A stretch of DNA of 64,000 bases from Acanthopleura granulata (GCA_016165875.1 JABBOT010000080.1:16588572-16652571); one strand, 5' to 3'. Counted from the first letter of the stretch, positions 1-12,289 are shown. A program made the numbers and translations. The notes: generated from the letters alone by a model not told the origin.

Positions 1-70
1 CAGAGTGTTTAGTGTACATCACCCTTTGTGAATGGCGGAGCAGTGGCATGATGGACGCGCTGCTCAAAAA
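1..70 (-). repeat. Diverged SINE tail fragment
   Basis: Plus-strand bases of about 52-86 (GACGCGCTGCTCAAAAATTT and following) align with the reverse complement of the mollusc SINE core seen at 12420 and 11590. The copy is old and degraded. It accounts for a misleading RVHHAT-like reading on the minus strand. Confidence 0.45.
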
Positions 71-288
71 TTTCTCACTTTCATGACAGTTTATTGGGAA
101 AAGAAAACCTGAGTGCTTGCTGCCAAAATCACCACAGCTGAACAGTGCCCCAGACAAAAGATAAAGTGGTACTTTACTAATCTGAATGGATGCAGGGTTT
201 TCTCGAAAATATGACTGGATAGATAAATGAACATTCGGTTTTCTTGCGCATACCTGCACTAAGGCCCTCCCAATATTGATTGACCAAC

Positions 289-463
289 CTTCTTTTTGAG
301 ACCATTTCAGTATGGAGTCCACTTCGGTCCCCTTCTGTTGGGTACAGTTATTTCTCGTAGCCCGGTAATCAACCCCAATGGTTCCCCCATTCGTCTTTAT
401 CCCGCACAGAAAAGCAGTGGCTGTCCCGGCCGAGTCCGGCGTCTGACGATCCACATTGTATGT
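289..463 (-). CDS. ALP: Alkaline phosphatase exon 3 (catalytic serine)
   Basis: The exon starts after TTGCAG and encodes TYNVDRQTPDSAGTATAFLC, then GIKTNGGTIGVDYRATRNNC and ends TEVDSILKWSQKE plus one base. Ser in PDSAGTAT is the nucleophile that forms the phosphoserine intermediate. NCT is a possible N-glycosylation site. The best donor is AAG|GTTGGT (288-283), leaving phase 1. That gives a 175-nt exon, matching from memory the length of the corresponding vertebrate ALPL exon. No stop interrupts it. The next expected exon (the GIVTTTRV region) is not seen in the remaining 282 bases. Confidence 0.92.
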
Positions 464-3400
464 CTGCAAGGATCGTAGTTTATTTATTTATTTCTTTGAT
501 TAGAGTTGAACGCAGTGCTCAAAAGGTTTTTCACTTTTTCCAACTATGCTGAGCGTCACCTGACAAATACCTGACTTCAGGCCGCAACAAAAACAGCCAA
601 CATTGGATTCTAGTCTCAGGTTTCACTGATTTACAGTTGAAATATTAGCAATGCTAACACGTTTCTATTTAACAACCTGCCTTAATTATGACTGAACCAC
701 GATTTCAGTCCAGCAGTGTCCAAAACACAATTAGTACTGGTTTTGTGTTTTCAGTATGATAAGTTTAGAAAACAGGTGATGAGCATGTTTAAAAATATAA
801 AAAAGTTATAAAAATAAAGTTATAAAAATATAAAACATAGGTTCTTAGGTCTAACAACTCAAAATCTGATGAAAAGTAGCTCTTCTAAACTAAACACTGC
901 ATACATAAACACGACTGCATGGAGAGGAAAACCACAGAAGCGAAGACAGTGAGGTAGTTGGCTAATGGCCACATGTTACCTGTGAAATCTGGCCACTTGT
1001 CAATTTACCTCAGTTACGTTTCATTCTAACTCCCCACATAAATGCGTTATCAATAGCAGCTTAAACGCCCTCAAGCATCGTGGATTTTGAAGAATCAAGA
1101 AATATGTAGTGATGTTAACAGCAATAGATTAGACCTCGTCGGTATAGAATTAAAAATGATTATTGCACTGTTGACAAATTAATATACACAACAGAAAAAC
1201 TGCGACAGAGACCTGGCCTCGGAGATGCTTAGTCCACCAGCACAATCAAACAGTCCGTCACAACCTATCTCGTCAGTTTTCATAACGCTCATGAAAGACT
1301 TTTGTCACCGACGCCCACAATATAAATACGTTCGTAAATAGCATCTTATCATTCAAAGATTTAATGTGTTTAATTCGATTTCAAAAAAGTGTTGGTAACT
1401 GAATGATGTTTGTAACATAGTTGTTAGAGGCGCCTAATATGAAGACGTCATTTGTGCTTGTCGTTAGATATTCACAGAGATAATAGCTAACCTTGATGAG
1501 AGCACTGTGAGGAAACTTGTCGAAGGTTAAGTCCTCCTCCTCACCGGGCATGCCCTTCAGCTGCCCCTTGAGTATCCTCCCCGCGGTCACCGTCGACATG
1601 CCCATCCCGTCACCCAAGAAAAATATGACGTTCTTAGCAACGTTCGTATTGGGACGCAGATTTAAGGCGGCTTTTAACCGTCTTTGTGCAAGCTCATTCC
1701 AGTATTGAACATCTGAGAGAAACAAATAGAAGATAATCAACATACATGCATTGTTTTGTCAATACTCAATCAAATAATTATAAACGCTTTAACGCTTCAT
1801 GCGTGCTTTCACAGGATTTTTTCCCCGACACTGCATTGATTTTGTAGATTGTTGTCCACCGCTAAGGGGGAATTCTATGACCAGGAGCGGTCGCGGTGAG
1901 TTCACCTCTTGCTCTCTTTCCTGTTATACGTGGAAACCAGTCCTTGTTTGACTTTGTGTCAGTCTGCTGAACTCGCTGCCCTTTAGTCCACAATAAGAAG
2001 TTAGGAAAGCAGAATTGCACCATTCGGGATCTAAACGCAAAATTAAAATATATACAGCAATTTTACTTTTTTAAGTAAATAAATAAATGAGCATGGCTTA
2101 ACCATATAGGTGGGCAATAGTTCAACCTTAATGACACGAGGAAGCATTCTGAGATAATATTTATTCAGTGAAGCCTCTAATGGTCGAATTTATGAAGTAA
2201 TTCACACCCTAAATCCTGCGGACCACATTTCTCAACATGAAACCTAATGTAGGTGGGGACCGTTACATACATGCAAAGAATTACAGTTATAACAACACTT
2301 CCACCTTGTACAACAAAAGACGCTATCTTGGTCGTGATAGGCTGACAGGATCAAGGAATCACAGTCTCTTTGTTGTCCTATATAGACTCTGACGGGTTTA
2401 TTTATTTATTGCCATATATTATAAAATGCCGTAAGAACTGACAGCATCAGGTTTATGGGTGTATGAAGCCGAAGTTCACTGAGTAACCCACAGAAATGAA
2501 ATAGACAGGGAGCGGGGTTGGAGGGGAGGTGGGCGGACAAAAGGTGTGGGGGGAGGTGAGGCTGTGTTGGTCCCTTTGCATTGTTTTCATGTTATTGGTG
2601 TAGGTCTGTGTTAAATGTTATGACAACACAGCACTTTGAGTAATTCTAGAGCATTGACGTCTAATAAATTGCATTTAACATCACCGTAATGTTTTCTGCC
2701 AAATTCTGCTTAAGCCATGATGCTAGGGGAATGTAAATTGCTACTTCTTCAAAACCTACATGAACAGTTCGAATAAAACTATAACTGAGGTAAACTAACA
2801 AGAGGCCAGATTTTCAACGAGTGGCCATTTCCCGAATTACCACACTGTCGCAGCTGTTCTGGTTTTACTCACTGTGCTGTAATCTATTATATTTTAGGTG
2901 TGGAGCAGGATCTTAGGAGATGCGGCGGATGAGGTGGGGTTAAGGACTGAAGGAGAGATAGAGGTTGTATCCATAGCTGACTGTGTACAAACTCACACAT
3001 ATCAATGAGTCATGCAGTCAATTCTGTCTACTCTTTCAAAAGCCTCTCACCATGACAACTTCAGGCCAGAGAATGTTCCACTCATGCCCATGACTCCATG
3101 ACAACGGTCTTATAAAACCTTAAGAAATAAAATATTTTCTATGAGGCAACCTGTTGTTTGTAAACTGACAAAAGTAGTTTGAGGTCGATAAGCCTCTGAG
3201 ATGTATTCATAACAGCAATTTGACCTATATCGTCGATGTGATCTATTTATGTACAAATATGTGCAGCGTCCTACTGGTCGCGGTAAAAATAGCCTGTAAA
3301 GCCGGTGTGAGCGCGTTAATATCTAAAGTAAGATTACGGAAATCTCCAGCAACCGCTAATGTATAAGCGACAGGTGTCCTGGGGATTGCAAACTGATGGG

Positions 3401-6400
3401 GCTGTGTGGCGCGAGCGAAGCAAATTCTTCGTCGATTTATAATTAATAATATATCTCCTCATTTGTATTGAGTGTGTTTTATTCTTTGTCCGATGGTACG
3501 TTATTACGTTGGTGTACTGAGGATGGTTCTTATATAAGCCATATAAAGGAATTACACTGTAAAATGACCAGCGCCTAACTCGCTTAATGGGTGATTAAAC
3601 TTCGAACAAGTGTGTTTAAGAAATATACACATATATGTAAGTATTCACCATAGGCGTCTAAAACATGTATACAGGCCGATACAATGATGCTATCAATTTT
3701 TCAGTGTGACGTGTGTAATCGGGTTGCATGTTGCATAGGATGATGATTGCAATTGCATCTGAGTATAAGAAGGTCCATAAGTATGGGTCTATTCGTGTTA
3801 CATAAAATAATACCAAATAACCTATCATTTCAGATGGGGACACTTACTGCGTGTATAAAGTATGCAAAGATATCCACGGGTGAAGTTAGCTACCATAGCA
3901 TATTAGGTGGAATAATACTGAGTATGAGGTTAACACACAACTCAACAAATAAATAAATAAATAAATAATTGTGAGATATCACTGAAAAAAATTATCAGTC
4001 ACTTTTCAATAGGCGTCCATCTCATGGTATTACTAAATGAAGGTTGCACCGTTTCTTTTGTGCAGAATTAAGTCTACCGCATCACCGAGAACAGATGACA
4101 GTGTCCGTCTCGTAAAACATAACGTCAACACTGATTATGCCGCTTTCTTTCGTACACTATCGGGCTTATCGGTTCTCTGGACACAGAGAGAAGTCCATCT
4201 CGCTTGATATATGCGTTATACAGGATTAAAGATTTCCTATGTCCTAACAACGGAAATGCGTTACAACAATTTAGTTATCCCTTAAAAGGATAATATTGCT
4301 TTATTATCCGTTAATAGATGATAAATTCCCTCGTGGTGTCAGACATGTAGGCTACCAGTACCGTGAGGCAGTGAGGCGGCCACAAAGTACAAGAAATGAA
4401 CACACCATATGTGGCCACGGGGGCCACATATAGTGTTTCATATTTGGCCACGGGGGCCACATATAGTGTGTCATATTTGGCCACAGGGAGGACATATGAT
4501 GTGTGTCGTTAAAGATTTTTATACAGTGTAATTTTAATAATACTTAAGAAGTCAATATTAAAGAAATGTTTGGTCTGCCAAACTTGACTCACTCTAACGG
4601 TGACTACAATGACAGCTTGACGCAAAGCGCGATTAACTTGAACAACTACGACCACGTGTCTACTTATACGTAACTGTGTAATGGCTTCGCTTTGGTACTT
4701 TGTTACTGTGTAAAATTTTGGTATTTTTATGACTTGAAATACAGTAAAAATTGAAAGGTGGATATCGGGCATAAAGGCATTTGCACGATTATTATATTGT
4801 ATATCTTTATACATTATAATGTATAAAGATAAAATCTTAATAAAAATGTAGGTAAAGTTGACCACAGGTGGCGATACTATATGTGACCTTTCTCCTATAC
4901 TTTGCTTATCTGCCTCGATGTTCCTACATCTACAGGCAAATCATGGTGTAAAAGGTGTAGACAGTTGAAGTAACAGGTAATGGGAAGGGAACATTACAAG
5001 ATGGAAATGAGATATATACTGTGTCCATGGCTTGGTGCATGGGGGAAGATTGGAGAAGGGAAGGGCCAAATTGAGACAAAAATATGAGAAGTAGGTTAAT
5101 TGTGAAGTGTAGAAGCAATGAATACAGGGGATGTAACAATCGCAACGGAGAAGCAGCCGATATGGTCATCATACGAAAGACAAGAAGGTTGTGGCATTGG
5201 TGAAAGGCAAGGTCGAAGATGTTGTTGTAAGGGCGATAGACGATATCTCCCCAAGATCATTTTTCAAGGACATTACTTGACTGAGATAAAAAAAATTATT
5301 TGACAGTTGCCATTTTTTGGACGTTTTTTTTTTAATCACTGAGGTTGATCGGTGCTAAATTCATAAATTTTTATCAATACTGATTGCTTGCATTATCTAT
5401 TAATTTACTTCTGTCAGGCCTAAAGAACATGCTGTGATGCGCCTCGACTCACATTTGACCAATGTTTTTATTTTGTGGTGAGCTTTACGTCGACCGTATC
5501 AGTTCAGGAATGATTCATATTCATCATAAGCAGCTTAATTCATACGTCATTCTGTCTGTCCGCCTGTTGGTCAAGCTGCATAGACATCCTATCTTTTAAC
5601 ACGGACCCCTCTGTCCAATTTGTGACGTACTTTCTTTCCACATAAACATCACTCTCTTAACCAAAGATCTGATTGCTCTTTGTCGCAGCGATCGCGAATC
5701 AGTGCCGCCTTGTTTTCGGTTTGGTTTGTATCTGTGCAAAAATAGTCGCTCTCAGTGAAAAGAGATAACTCTACATGATAAACCAGGTCAGCGGCTGCCC
5801 ATGCAGATGTACCTCCCGTAACTATACAATCACCGTCGTGAACTAGTACTTTACATGTTAACTTACCGAATCGTTTCCCACGGAGATTCGCTCAACGTTA
5901 TCTGCACTTGAGCATTGAAGTAGAATAACTCTTCAAAAGAGTTCTACCCTTTTGCATCGAAGTATTACTGAAGCAGAGACAGTCTATAAAAGAAATACAT
6001 ATATCTTTCAAAGCCCAAACTACCTAATTGTATGACAATTTCTAAACAGTTTCAGTATACCAAGACCCAATTCGACACGGATAAGCGAGTCACAGGCACC
6101 GATACGTGAATAAGCGGAAATTCTAAACCCGCAACAAATTCGACCAAGTTAAGTGCAAGTCAAAATTCAATCTGAAAACATAACTCAAGAGATTTTGAAT
6201 CTTGGTGAGTTAACGGCACATTTAAACTTCGCAGAAATTATACAGTAACCTGTCAAATTGGGATAAAATTTCTCTAATATGCCAAAGCATGTATTATGTC
6301 AATGGTCGAATTTGTTGAGCACGTATAGTGTAATAAGATTGGATATCAGATTTGTTTCGAATGTTTGAACATGCAGGGAAATAAACGATGGTATTTCCTC

Positions 6401-9400
6401 AGGCCATTTCTCGTCATTCGACGACGAGATATCACAGAATTGTGTCATGAACAAAGACGGTGTGCAGGGGTCAAGATACCTTTGTAAAGGTTTCCAGCGT
6501 ACAAGGCGTACTCTTGTGCCAATCAAGTAACGATATGAATATTAAATGTGGGAGAACGAATGCCTTCGACTATCCTTGTGTAGAACCCGAAAAGACGGGT
6601 ATAAAGGGGAATCCATTCAAGGACAAGCTACCTGCATTATAAAACGTCCCGTCGTTGTAAGCCAACATAAATATGTCAGATTCCTTTCAAGGACCGAATT
6701 GATCAGTATTATGCTGGATAAATTCGGGAGCTAAAGAAATAATTTAAGTCAAGCTCAACATAAATGGCTTCTTACAGCCACATGCCACGAAATCATGACT
6801 CAAGCGTAGACTGGCCACATCTTCTACAAGCTTGTACCACTCACTGTGACCAACCAAACAAAGCGGAGCCTGACATCCGTGGCAGAAAAATTATCATAGG
6901 TGTAATATGCAAATTACTGGACATGGCGGCTGACCGTCTCTCCGATGTAACTGGTACTGGGTACTGCCTAAATCTTGCCACAGCGAACAAATATTTACGA
7001 CAACAGAACAGGCTATAATGTTCAAAATGTTCATAGAAAATGTGCCGAAGGACTGTGGTTTTATACTCCCGGTTTCTTTCTTTGCGCCTGTTATAAAATT
7101 TTAAGTCAAGTTTATTAAGTATTCTTAAGTTCGGGGTTTAACACCAATAAAATCGATCAATCTTCAGGTTTAAGAGATTATTGACAATATCCAGGCTTCC
7201 GATCTGATTGGATTCATCGGTAATTCAACTGGAATTGTGAATAATAATGAAGTCACCGAGGCGATGGAGTTATTATGAAGTAGAAAAACTGGTCAATGTC
7301 GTATAGCCAGTCTCACTGCTTTAAAAAAACAAACAGCTGAATACAGGCGACAATTTAAATAAAACAGTCGTCAGTCAGGATCATCCACAAAAAAATTGCA
7401 CCGAAAGATCTTTTGTTTAGGTTAATTAGCACGTTGTTATTTTGATTTTGTCTTGGGCACACATCCTCCCAGGCGACTGTAATTAAAGACTGGTGCAAGT
7501 ATATGTACGTTCGGCTTGACAAAGCATGTGATAAGGTAGGCCTTAAGGTCTCACCTGTTATGTAACAACTGCAATCTCATACCGTGGAAACCCTTGCCTT
7601 AGCCCGCACAAGATCTGTCACTGTAAACGAGTTGGTAATCAGCCTGAGCGATAGTGGGATGATTTCTCATCGACGTGCAAGCGAACAACACACTGATGGT
7701 GGATAACAATGTGTGGGGGTTGTCAGATGACAACGTTTCGATCTCGAGTATAAGATAACTTTCAAGCCAACCAAGGTTATAAATCACAAGGATTGATATA
7801 ATCTGGGTTCGTTTCCTAAATAATAATCAGGTGGCAGGACATCAGTCACCATTTTCGTCGCGCTCTGGAAGATAGTTCAGAAACACGGTCCCAGTTGTGT
7901 CTGCATGATGATTCATAAAGTGAAAACATATTTTGACAACTGACATTATGGCTATCAAAAATTAACAACGCTTTTGCCATCATTTTTTCAGTACTGCCTT
8001 ACGTGATGGCGTGTCTGCGGGCACCGTATCCAACGCGTCCTCATTAGGAACACCTTCATGTAAAGTCAGGCAAATTTTAGGAAATTAAAGTTTTGATAAC
8101 AGTTTATAGTTATAGCAATCCAATGGTGTTATGGAATGTATTGGGATGTTCATGCTCCTATCACGCTTACAATATAAACCTGTTCTCTTTAGGAACTAGA
8201 ACAGCTCTTTAATATTAGTTTTCTGGTGTGTGGATATTGTAGAAAGTAAATTACTAAGACAATATTTGTGTTGTAGGAGTGCTGGTGAGACGTGACATCG
8301 CAGAATGGAATGCGACAACACAAATCGCGCTCTGTGGTAATGTTTTAAACATGAGAATATTCCTAAGGTAGCGTACTCGCAGAGTATTTCGGCAACAGCA
8401 ATAGGTAGCCTACTCGCAGGCTATTTCGGCATCAGCAATGGGCGACTGGTGTCGTGCAATAACGAAGAGGATTGTAGGCTGTCAATGGACAGCAACTCCT
8501 CGAAGATTTCATCAGAAGACAACATTCCCATGATGTTGTGCGACAACAGTTACGCATAAAATTCTGAAATATTGCACGAAAATAATATGCGGGATGGCTA
8601 GAAATAACTAGGAAAATCATACAGCAGAACCTAAGCTTAAGCTTCATACAGCGAACCTATTTACCAAACAGCTCATAAATAGATCTTCTGTGCAAGTTTC
8701 AAACAGCGATGGGTCACAGCTTCAGTAGTGTCCAATTTTAACAAAGATCCTTATTGTTTGCATTCGTATTCAAATAGCACACAGATTGACACTAAACCTT
8801 AAATTGGGTTCAAAGCGGGCATGTCAGTTAGAGTTCACGACTAACATTATTCGTTTTTACACATCGTTGCCAGGAATGAATTTTGGGTACACAGGAAGTG
8901 GGGCCAGTGGCTACCTTCGCTTTGATTCCACGATGAACCTATGCCATGTGGGGTGCACATGTGCATGAGCTGAAGGGTAGAACCACGTCTTTACTTTTAC
9001 TGAAGTGCCGCGGTTAAGTTGATCTGGGGTATATAATTATACACCCTGACCCATGTTTACATTAGCAATGTGATAGCTGACTACACACAGAGGCACCCTA
9101 CCGACTTTAGGACTAGAGAAGCTTTAATCTCTCGATTCTGTCTGTATATATATACAACAATAGTCCAATGATCAGAATAACTAGCTAGCGTAAGAAGTAT
9201 TATTAATTGCCTATTTTGAAAGCGTTTTAGGTATAGCACCTTGCGTTATCAGTTCTTAACCACTATGGACAGCAGTCACATGGCGTATTTCTATATAGGA
9301 TAATGAAACGGTCATACTTTTTTCAAGTTTCCACGAGGTTTCACGACAGACATGCGCATAAGCAAGAGAACATCTTTCTTGTGTCTTTGGAAAAACTATG

Positions 9401-10104
9401 CGTTTTAGAAAATTTCCGCGTGGTTTATAGACAGAAAACCAGTTTGACGAAATAAATGCGTTGCGCAAGTTGCGCAAGAGGTGTCTGAGATACTGAAACG
9501 TATTTAACATTCAACAGCCTCTTAATCTGTTACAATTTGTGTAAGTGATAGATAAAATTAAGCAACACGTAATGAAACTCAGCAGAATGGCTGTGGCGTC
9601 ATTCCAAAAAAATTTAGCATCACAGCCTACAGTTTTATTAATACTCAACAATTCTATCGTTAAAATGTGAACGCCAACAAGTGAAGGTAACTTTTTGAAA
9701 TCGCCAAAGGAAGAAAGATTTCAAAACAATAACAAGCTTAAAGCTGTGTTATTATCAATAACAACTCTTGAAGTGCATGAGCTATTGTCTGACGTAAAAT
9801 TTACAAGCAAATGCACTTCACGGGATCACTGTCTATATTTCTAATTCATCCAGGTCAGCAGGATACGGATATAGGCTCAGTAAATTTCTGAGCTCGATGC
9901 GCACTGCATAATGGCGTTTGGATGTCAGTGTTATAAATATAACGTACCATATCACAACAAACATTGTTCCTGTGTAAAATAAAACGTAAATGGTTACTTA
10001 CTTTCCTCCACGAGTGGATTGCTGTTCCTGGCCAGCGCAGTTGAACAGCAGACGATAAAAGCAAACGCCGAGACCTTGAATATCATACGACCAGCAGAAT
10101 CCAT
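289..10104 (-). CDS. ALP: Alkaline phosphatase, spliced gene, 5' part only (exons 1-3)
   Basis: Spliced minus-strand gene with exons at 10104-10002, 1712-1492 and 463-289, giving 166 complete residues of a protein that is usually about 500-550 residues long. Alkaline phosphatases are Zn/Mg-dependent phosphomonoesterases, secreted or GPI-anchored on the outer cell surface; in molluscs they are often linked to digestion and to shell or mineral formation. The assembled product shows a signal peptide (residues 1 to about 25), the family signature NVAKNVIFFLGDGMG with metal-ligand Asp69, and TPDSAGTATA with nucleophile Ser119. All exon phases join correctly (phase 1, 0, then 1 at the last donor). 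The remaining exons, including the other metal ligands, lie beyond the left edge. Identity is very likely; which paralogue it is cannot be told. Confidence 0.93.
464..1491 (-). other. Alkaline phosphatase intron 2
   Basis: A 1,028-bp intron between phase-0 splice sites. At 480-560 it holds a diverged minus-orientation SINE 3' tail: a TTTATTTATTTA run followed by a degraded version of the CGTACTCAAGAATATTTCAC core. The rest is AT-rich and I see no exon or RNA gene in it. Confidence 0.8.
480..560 (-). repeat. Diverged SINE tail fragment
   Basis: TTTATTTATTTATTTCTTTG is followed by a degraded CAGTGCTCAAAAGGTTTTTC, matching the reverse complement of the SINE 3' end (ATTCTTGAGTACGGCG followed by the A/T-rich tail). 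It lies in phosphatase intron 2 in the same orientation as the gene. Confidence 0.45.
1492..1712 (-). CDS. ALP: Alkaline phosphatase exon 2 (first metal-site motif)
   Basis: This 221-nt exon runs from the TTTGTTTCTCTCAG acceptor to a GTTAGC donor. It encodes VQYWNELAQRRLKAALNLR, then NTNVAKNVIFFLGDGMG, STVTAGRILKGQ and the FDKFPHSALIK block. The Asp of GDGMG is the conserved metal ligand shared by the second zinc and magnesium sites of the family. The similarity to vertebrate tissue-nonspecific and intestinal enzymes is immediate by eye over the whole exon. It ends in phase 0 after a Lys, the same point at which I recall an exon ending in the vertebrate genes. The donor is weaker than most in this window (T at position 3). 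Confidence 0.94.
3946..3969. repeat. (AAAT)n microsatellite
   Basis: About six uninterrupted copies of AAAT/AATA. Such runs form the 3' tail of the local SINE family, but no SINE body is clear immediately beside it. Confidence 0.8.
4409..4508. repeat. 33-bp tandem repeat, three copies
   Basis: GGCCAC recurs at 4413, 4446 and 4479, exactly 33 bases apart. The first two copies share TGGCCACGGGGGCCACATAT; the third is diverged (ACAGGGAGGACATATG). Each good copy is itself nearly palindromic, TATGTGGCC pairing with GGCCACATA. It lies in phosphatase intron 1. Confidence 0.85.
4802..4831. repeat. 30-nt perfect palindrome
   Basis: Reading inward from both sides (TATCTTTATACATTA, then its exact reverse complement), all 15 pairs match with no loop. 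The sequence is AT-rich and could extrude as a cruciform or be a protein-binding dyad. It lies in phosphatase intron 1. Confidence 0.85.
8366..8439. repeat. 37-bp tandem duplication
   Basis: Two copies beginning AGGTAGC at 8366 and 8403. Both contain TACTCGCA and TATTTCGGCA(A/T)CAGCAAT. Each copy can form its own small hairpin, with different arms: TACTC/GAGTA in the first and TAGCC/GGCTA in the second. Confidence 0.75.
10002..10104 (-). CDS. ALP: Alkaline phosphatase exon 1 (signal peptide)
   Basis: The start ATG is at 10104-10102 and the exon holds 34 codons plus one base. The N-terminus begins MDSAGRMIFK and is followed by the hydrophobic core VSAFAFIVCCSTALA, a classical signal peptide with likely cleavage after the ALA. 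It ends at a perfect GTAAGT donor (10001-9996). The single A left over joins the AT that opens exon 2 to make Asn35, which supports the pairing. A second in-frame ATG lies at codon 7, so translation could start there with an intact hydrophobic core. The tail NSNPLVEEN resembles the N-terminal mature part of animal phosphatases just before the conserved Tyr-Trp. Confidence 0.88.
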
Positions 10105-10364
10105 GACAGCACCTCCTCTCTCAGCAACTGTGTCAGTCTAGTGGTTGTCACGCGCTTTTGTCGTCTACCGGTTCCTCTGTATTAGAACTAGGTCACTTGA
10201 GGGGTTCTGTTATACTCCAATGCGATGTAAAGAGTTGCCCGCTACTCTCATGCATTCACTGTTCACAGGCGAGATTGAAATTTTCGTCTATCCTTGGTAG
10301 AATGACGTGTTCACAGGTTAATGCACGAGAGTTGATACCCGTACATCTCACATGTAGTCTGATG

Positions 10365-10374
10365 CTTTTATATA
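10365..10374 (-). promoter_or_regulatory. TATA-like box of the alkaline phosphatase gene
   Basis: The minus strand reads TATATAAAAG here, about 260 bases upstream of the start codon. A TATA box usually places transcription start about 30 bases downstream, near 10335-10340, which would give a 5'UTR of about 235 bases. The position and strand fit, but this lies inside a short (TA)n run and no transcript evidence is available. Confidence 0.35.
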
Positions 10375-11509
10375 TATACACACAGATGTGGGATGAACCA
10401 GCAAGGGGGGAGTGGGGGTGTCTTCATGACCGGCTCAGCGCACCGGCTAGGCGCACGCTATAGGTATTATGTAGACATTTCCCATACAACGGCCTTGTAA
10501 ACACCAGTAGGCTGTTTAGTGTACACACCTGATACGTTGTACATGCACAGGTAAGGAGTCGTGTGTGTTCTTTGTGGTCAATGGCTATACTCTACAAACA
10601 AGAATCATGTGTACAATAGAAGAACTATACTGTGTGATTTCTAACGTCTTCCACCAACCAGTTTATTCAAACGCGTGACAGTGTCACATGCATGCGTGTG
10701 TAATGGGGTTCCTACATGTTTAGTGTAACATTCTGAGATTATGTCAAGGGGTCAAACTGTGAACAGTGTCATTATACCCGTAAGGCCATACCGTATAAAA
10801 CACTACCACATAAAGAGTAAAACTAGAGCAGAGACGACTGTGTGATAGTTATAGTAAATGATCACACGTATAACCGATAAAATTGGGCCTTGTGTCGTTT
10901 TACCTCAGGCATGGCTTTGTTCCAACTGTTCATGTAAATGTTTAAGAAATAACTGCTTACATTCCCCGTAGCATCATGGCTTAAATAGAATTAGGTTAAA
11001 AAAGCCAGTGATGTTAATGTTACTGGTTTAAAATTACTCAAATTGCCATGTTGTCATCACATTTATTACATGTACACAATGACAATGTCAGTTGACTGAA
11101 AAACTTGTATGTTCATCGTGTCGAGTGCGACCCCCAAGTTGGACATCTGAACAGTTGCAAGCAAAGCGCAACTGAGATACATATTCGATCATCCACACCA
11201 TGTGGATGTAGAAATGGTACACGACTTGAAAACTGGTTTTATTCATCCGAATAGAACATTCATTACGTGTTTTAGTAATAATTCAAAACTGCTGACTGCT
11301 TCTCTTTGCATGAAACAGTACTAATTTTAAAATTTTATAAATTTTCTTAGTTCTTGCTTTTTGTCGTTTTGGTAAACCGGCCTTACGATTATTGACAAAG
11401 AACGCCTATTTTGGTTCATGGCTTGTATACCAATGTGGGCTTTGAAGCCTCGGTCCCCACTGCACTGAAAGAAAAGAAACCTAATCGAGCTCTGTCAATG
11501 CTACTTTAT

Positions 11510-11635
11510 TGCAGTGTCCTGGGTTTCCCCCGGGCTCTGTCCAGTTTCCTCCCATGCACCATAATGCTGGCCGCCGTCGTTTAAGTGAAATATTCTTGAG
11601 CACGGCGTAAAAAGCTATGAAGCTAAATAAAGTAC
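11510..11635 (+). mobile_element. SINE, 3' portion
   Basis: Contains the full conserved 3' segment: GGGTTTCCCCCGGGCTCTG, TTTCCTCCCATGCACCATAA, TGCTGGCCGCCGTCGT and ATTCTTGAGCACGGCGTAAAA, ending in an A-rich tail. The tRNA-like head is not recognisable, so it is probably 5'-truncated. It matches the copies at 12.4 and 21.1 kb. Confidence 0.8.
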
Positions 11636-12289
11636 AATGCGTTTGCATTATGTGAGGGATGGCCTCGGCTGCCTTTCCGTCATTACATTATCACAGATTT
11701 TGTTGTTGTTGTTGCTAAACAGGTGTGACTGCTGCTCTGGGTGTACGAGATCCAGAAGCTTCATAGCATCTCATACACTGGATTAAACTCATAACATAAA
11801 CGTGAATACAGACCCTAGCGCCATGTTACACGGAATGAGAAACAGCTATGTTATGACAACATGCAGTAATACAAATAACTTGATTTCAAGAGGGTAGTAT
11901 TTACCAACTTAGACCCTCAGACGGGTAGTTTCATTTTACACAACAAAGCCTTAAAAAGTCAATAAAACGAATTAAACCCGCGATAATCTCTTACAGACCC
12001 CTGTTAAAATAGCACATGAAGCATGCACGAGTATGGGATAAATTCAGTATGATCAGGTAATAATACTATTTTTCTGTGCTGGTCGATGGATGAGATACTA
12101 GTCTGAGATCATACTTTGTGGGTATAAATTGCGGGTGAATATTGCAGGAATTTCTGCTCTCTTGAAAGGTGAAATATGGTGACAGTATATAATGCAACGA
12201 TTCTAATTTGGATATTGGAAGAAGAGATCCTAACGCGAGGGTCCACTCGCTGTTTTTACTGATGCAGACAAACCTGATACTCTCTGGCA

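Larger units (their letters stand above)
1713..10001 (-). other. Alkaline phosphatase intron 1 (8.3 kb)
   Basis: A long first intron, AT-rich. I see no further phosphatase exon in it, and exons 1 and 2 join in phase across it. It contains an (AAAT)n run, a three-copy 33-bp repeat, a 30-nt perfect palindrome and a two-copy 37-bp repeat, listed separately. A G-rich stretch at about 2511-2562 is the only strong compositional skew. Short open frames such as 4509-4865 on the minus strand have no recognisable content. Confidence 0.75.

Noticed and set aside
1..70. A minus-strand reading RVHHAT that resembles the TTTRV.HATP motif of the next alkaline phosphatase exon
   Set aside because: The same bases align with a decayed SINE tail, the residues before and after do not match the family (no GIVTTT, early TAA) and the phase is not supported.
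4509..4865. A 118-codon minus-strand open frame in phosphatase intron 1
   Set aside because: AT-rich, contains the 30-nt palindrome and has no family resemblance. It would not splice in frame with exons 1 and 2, which already join directly.
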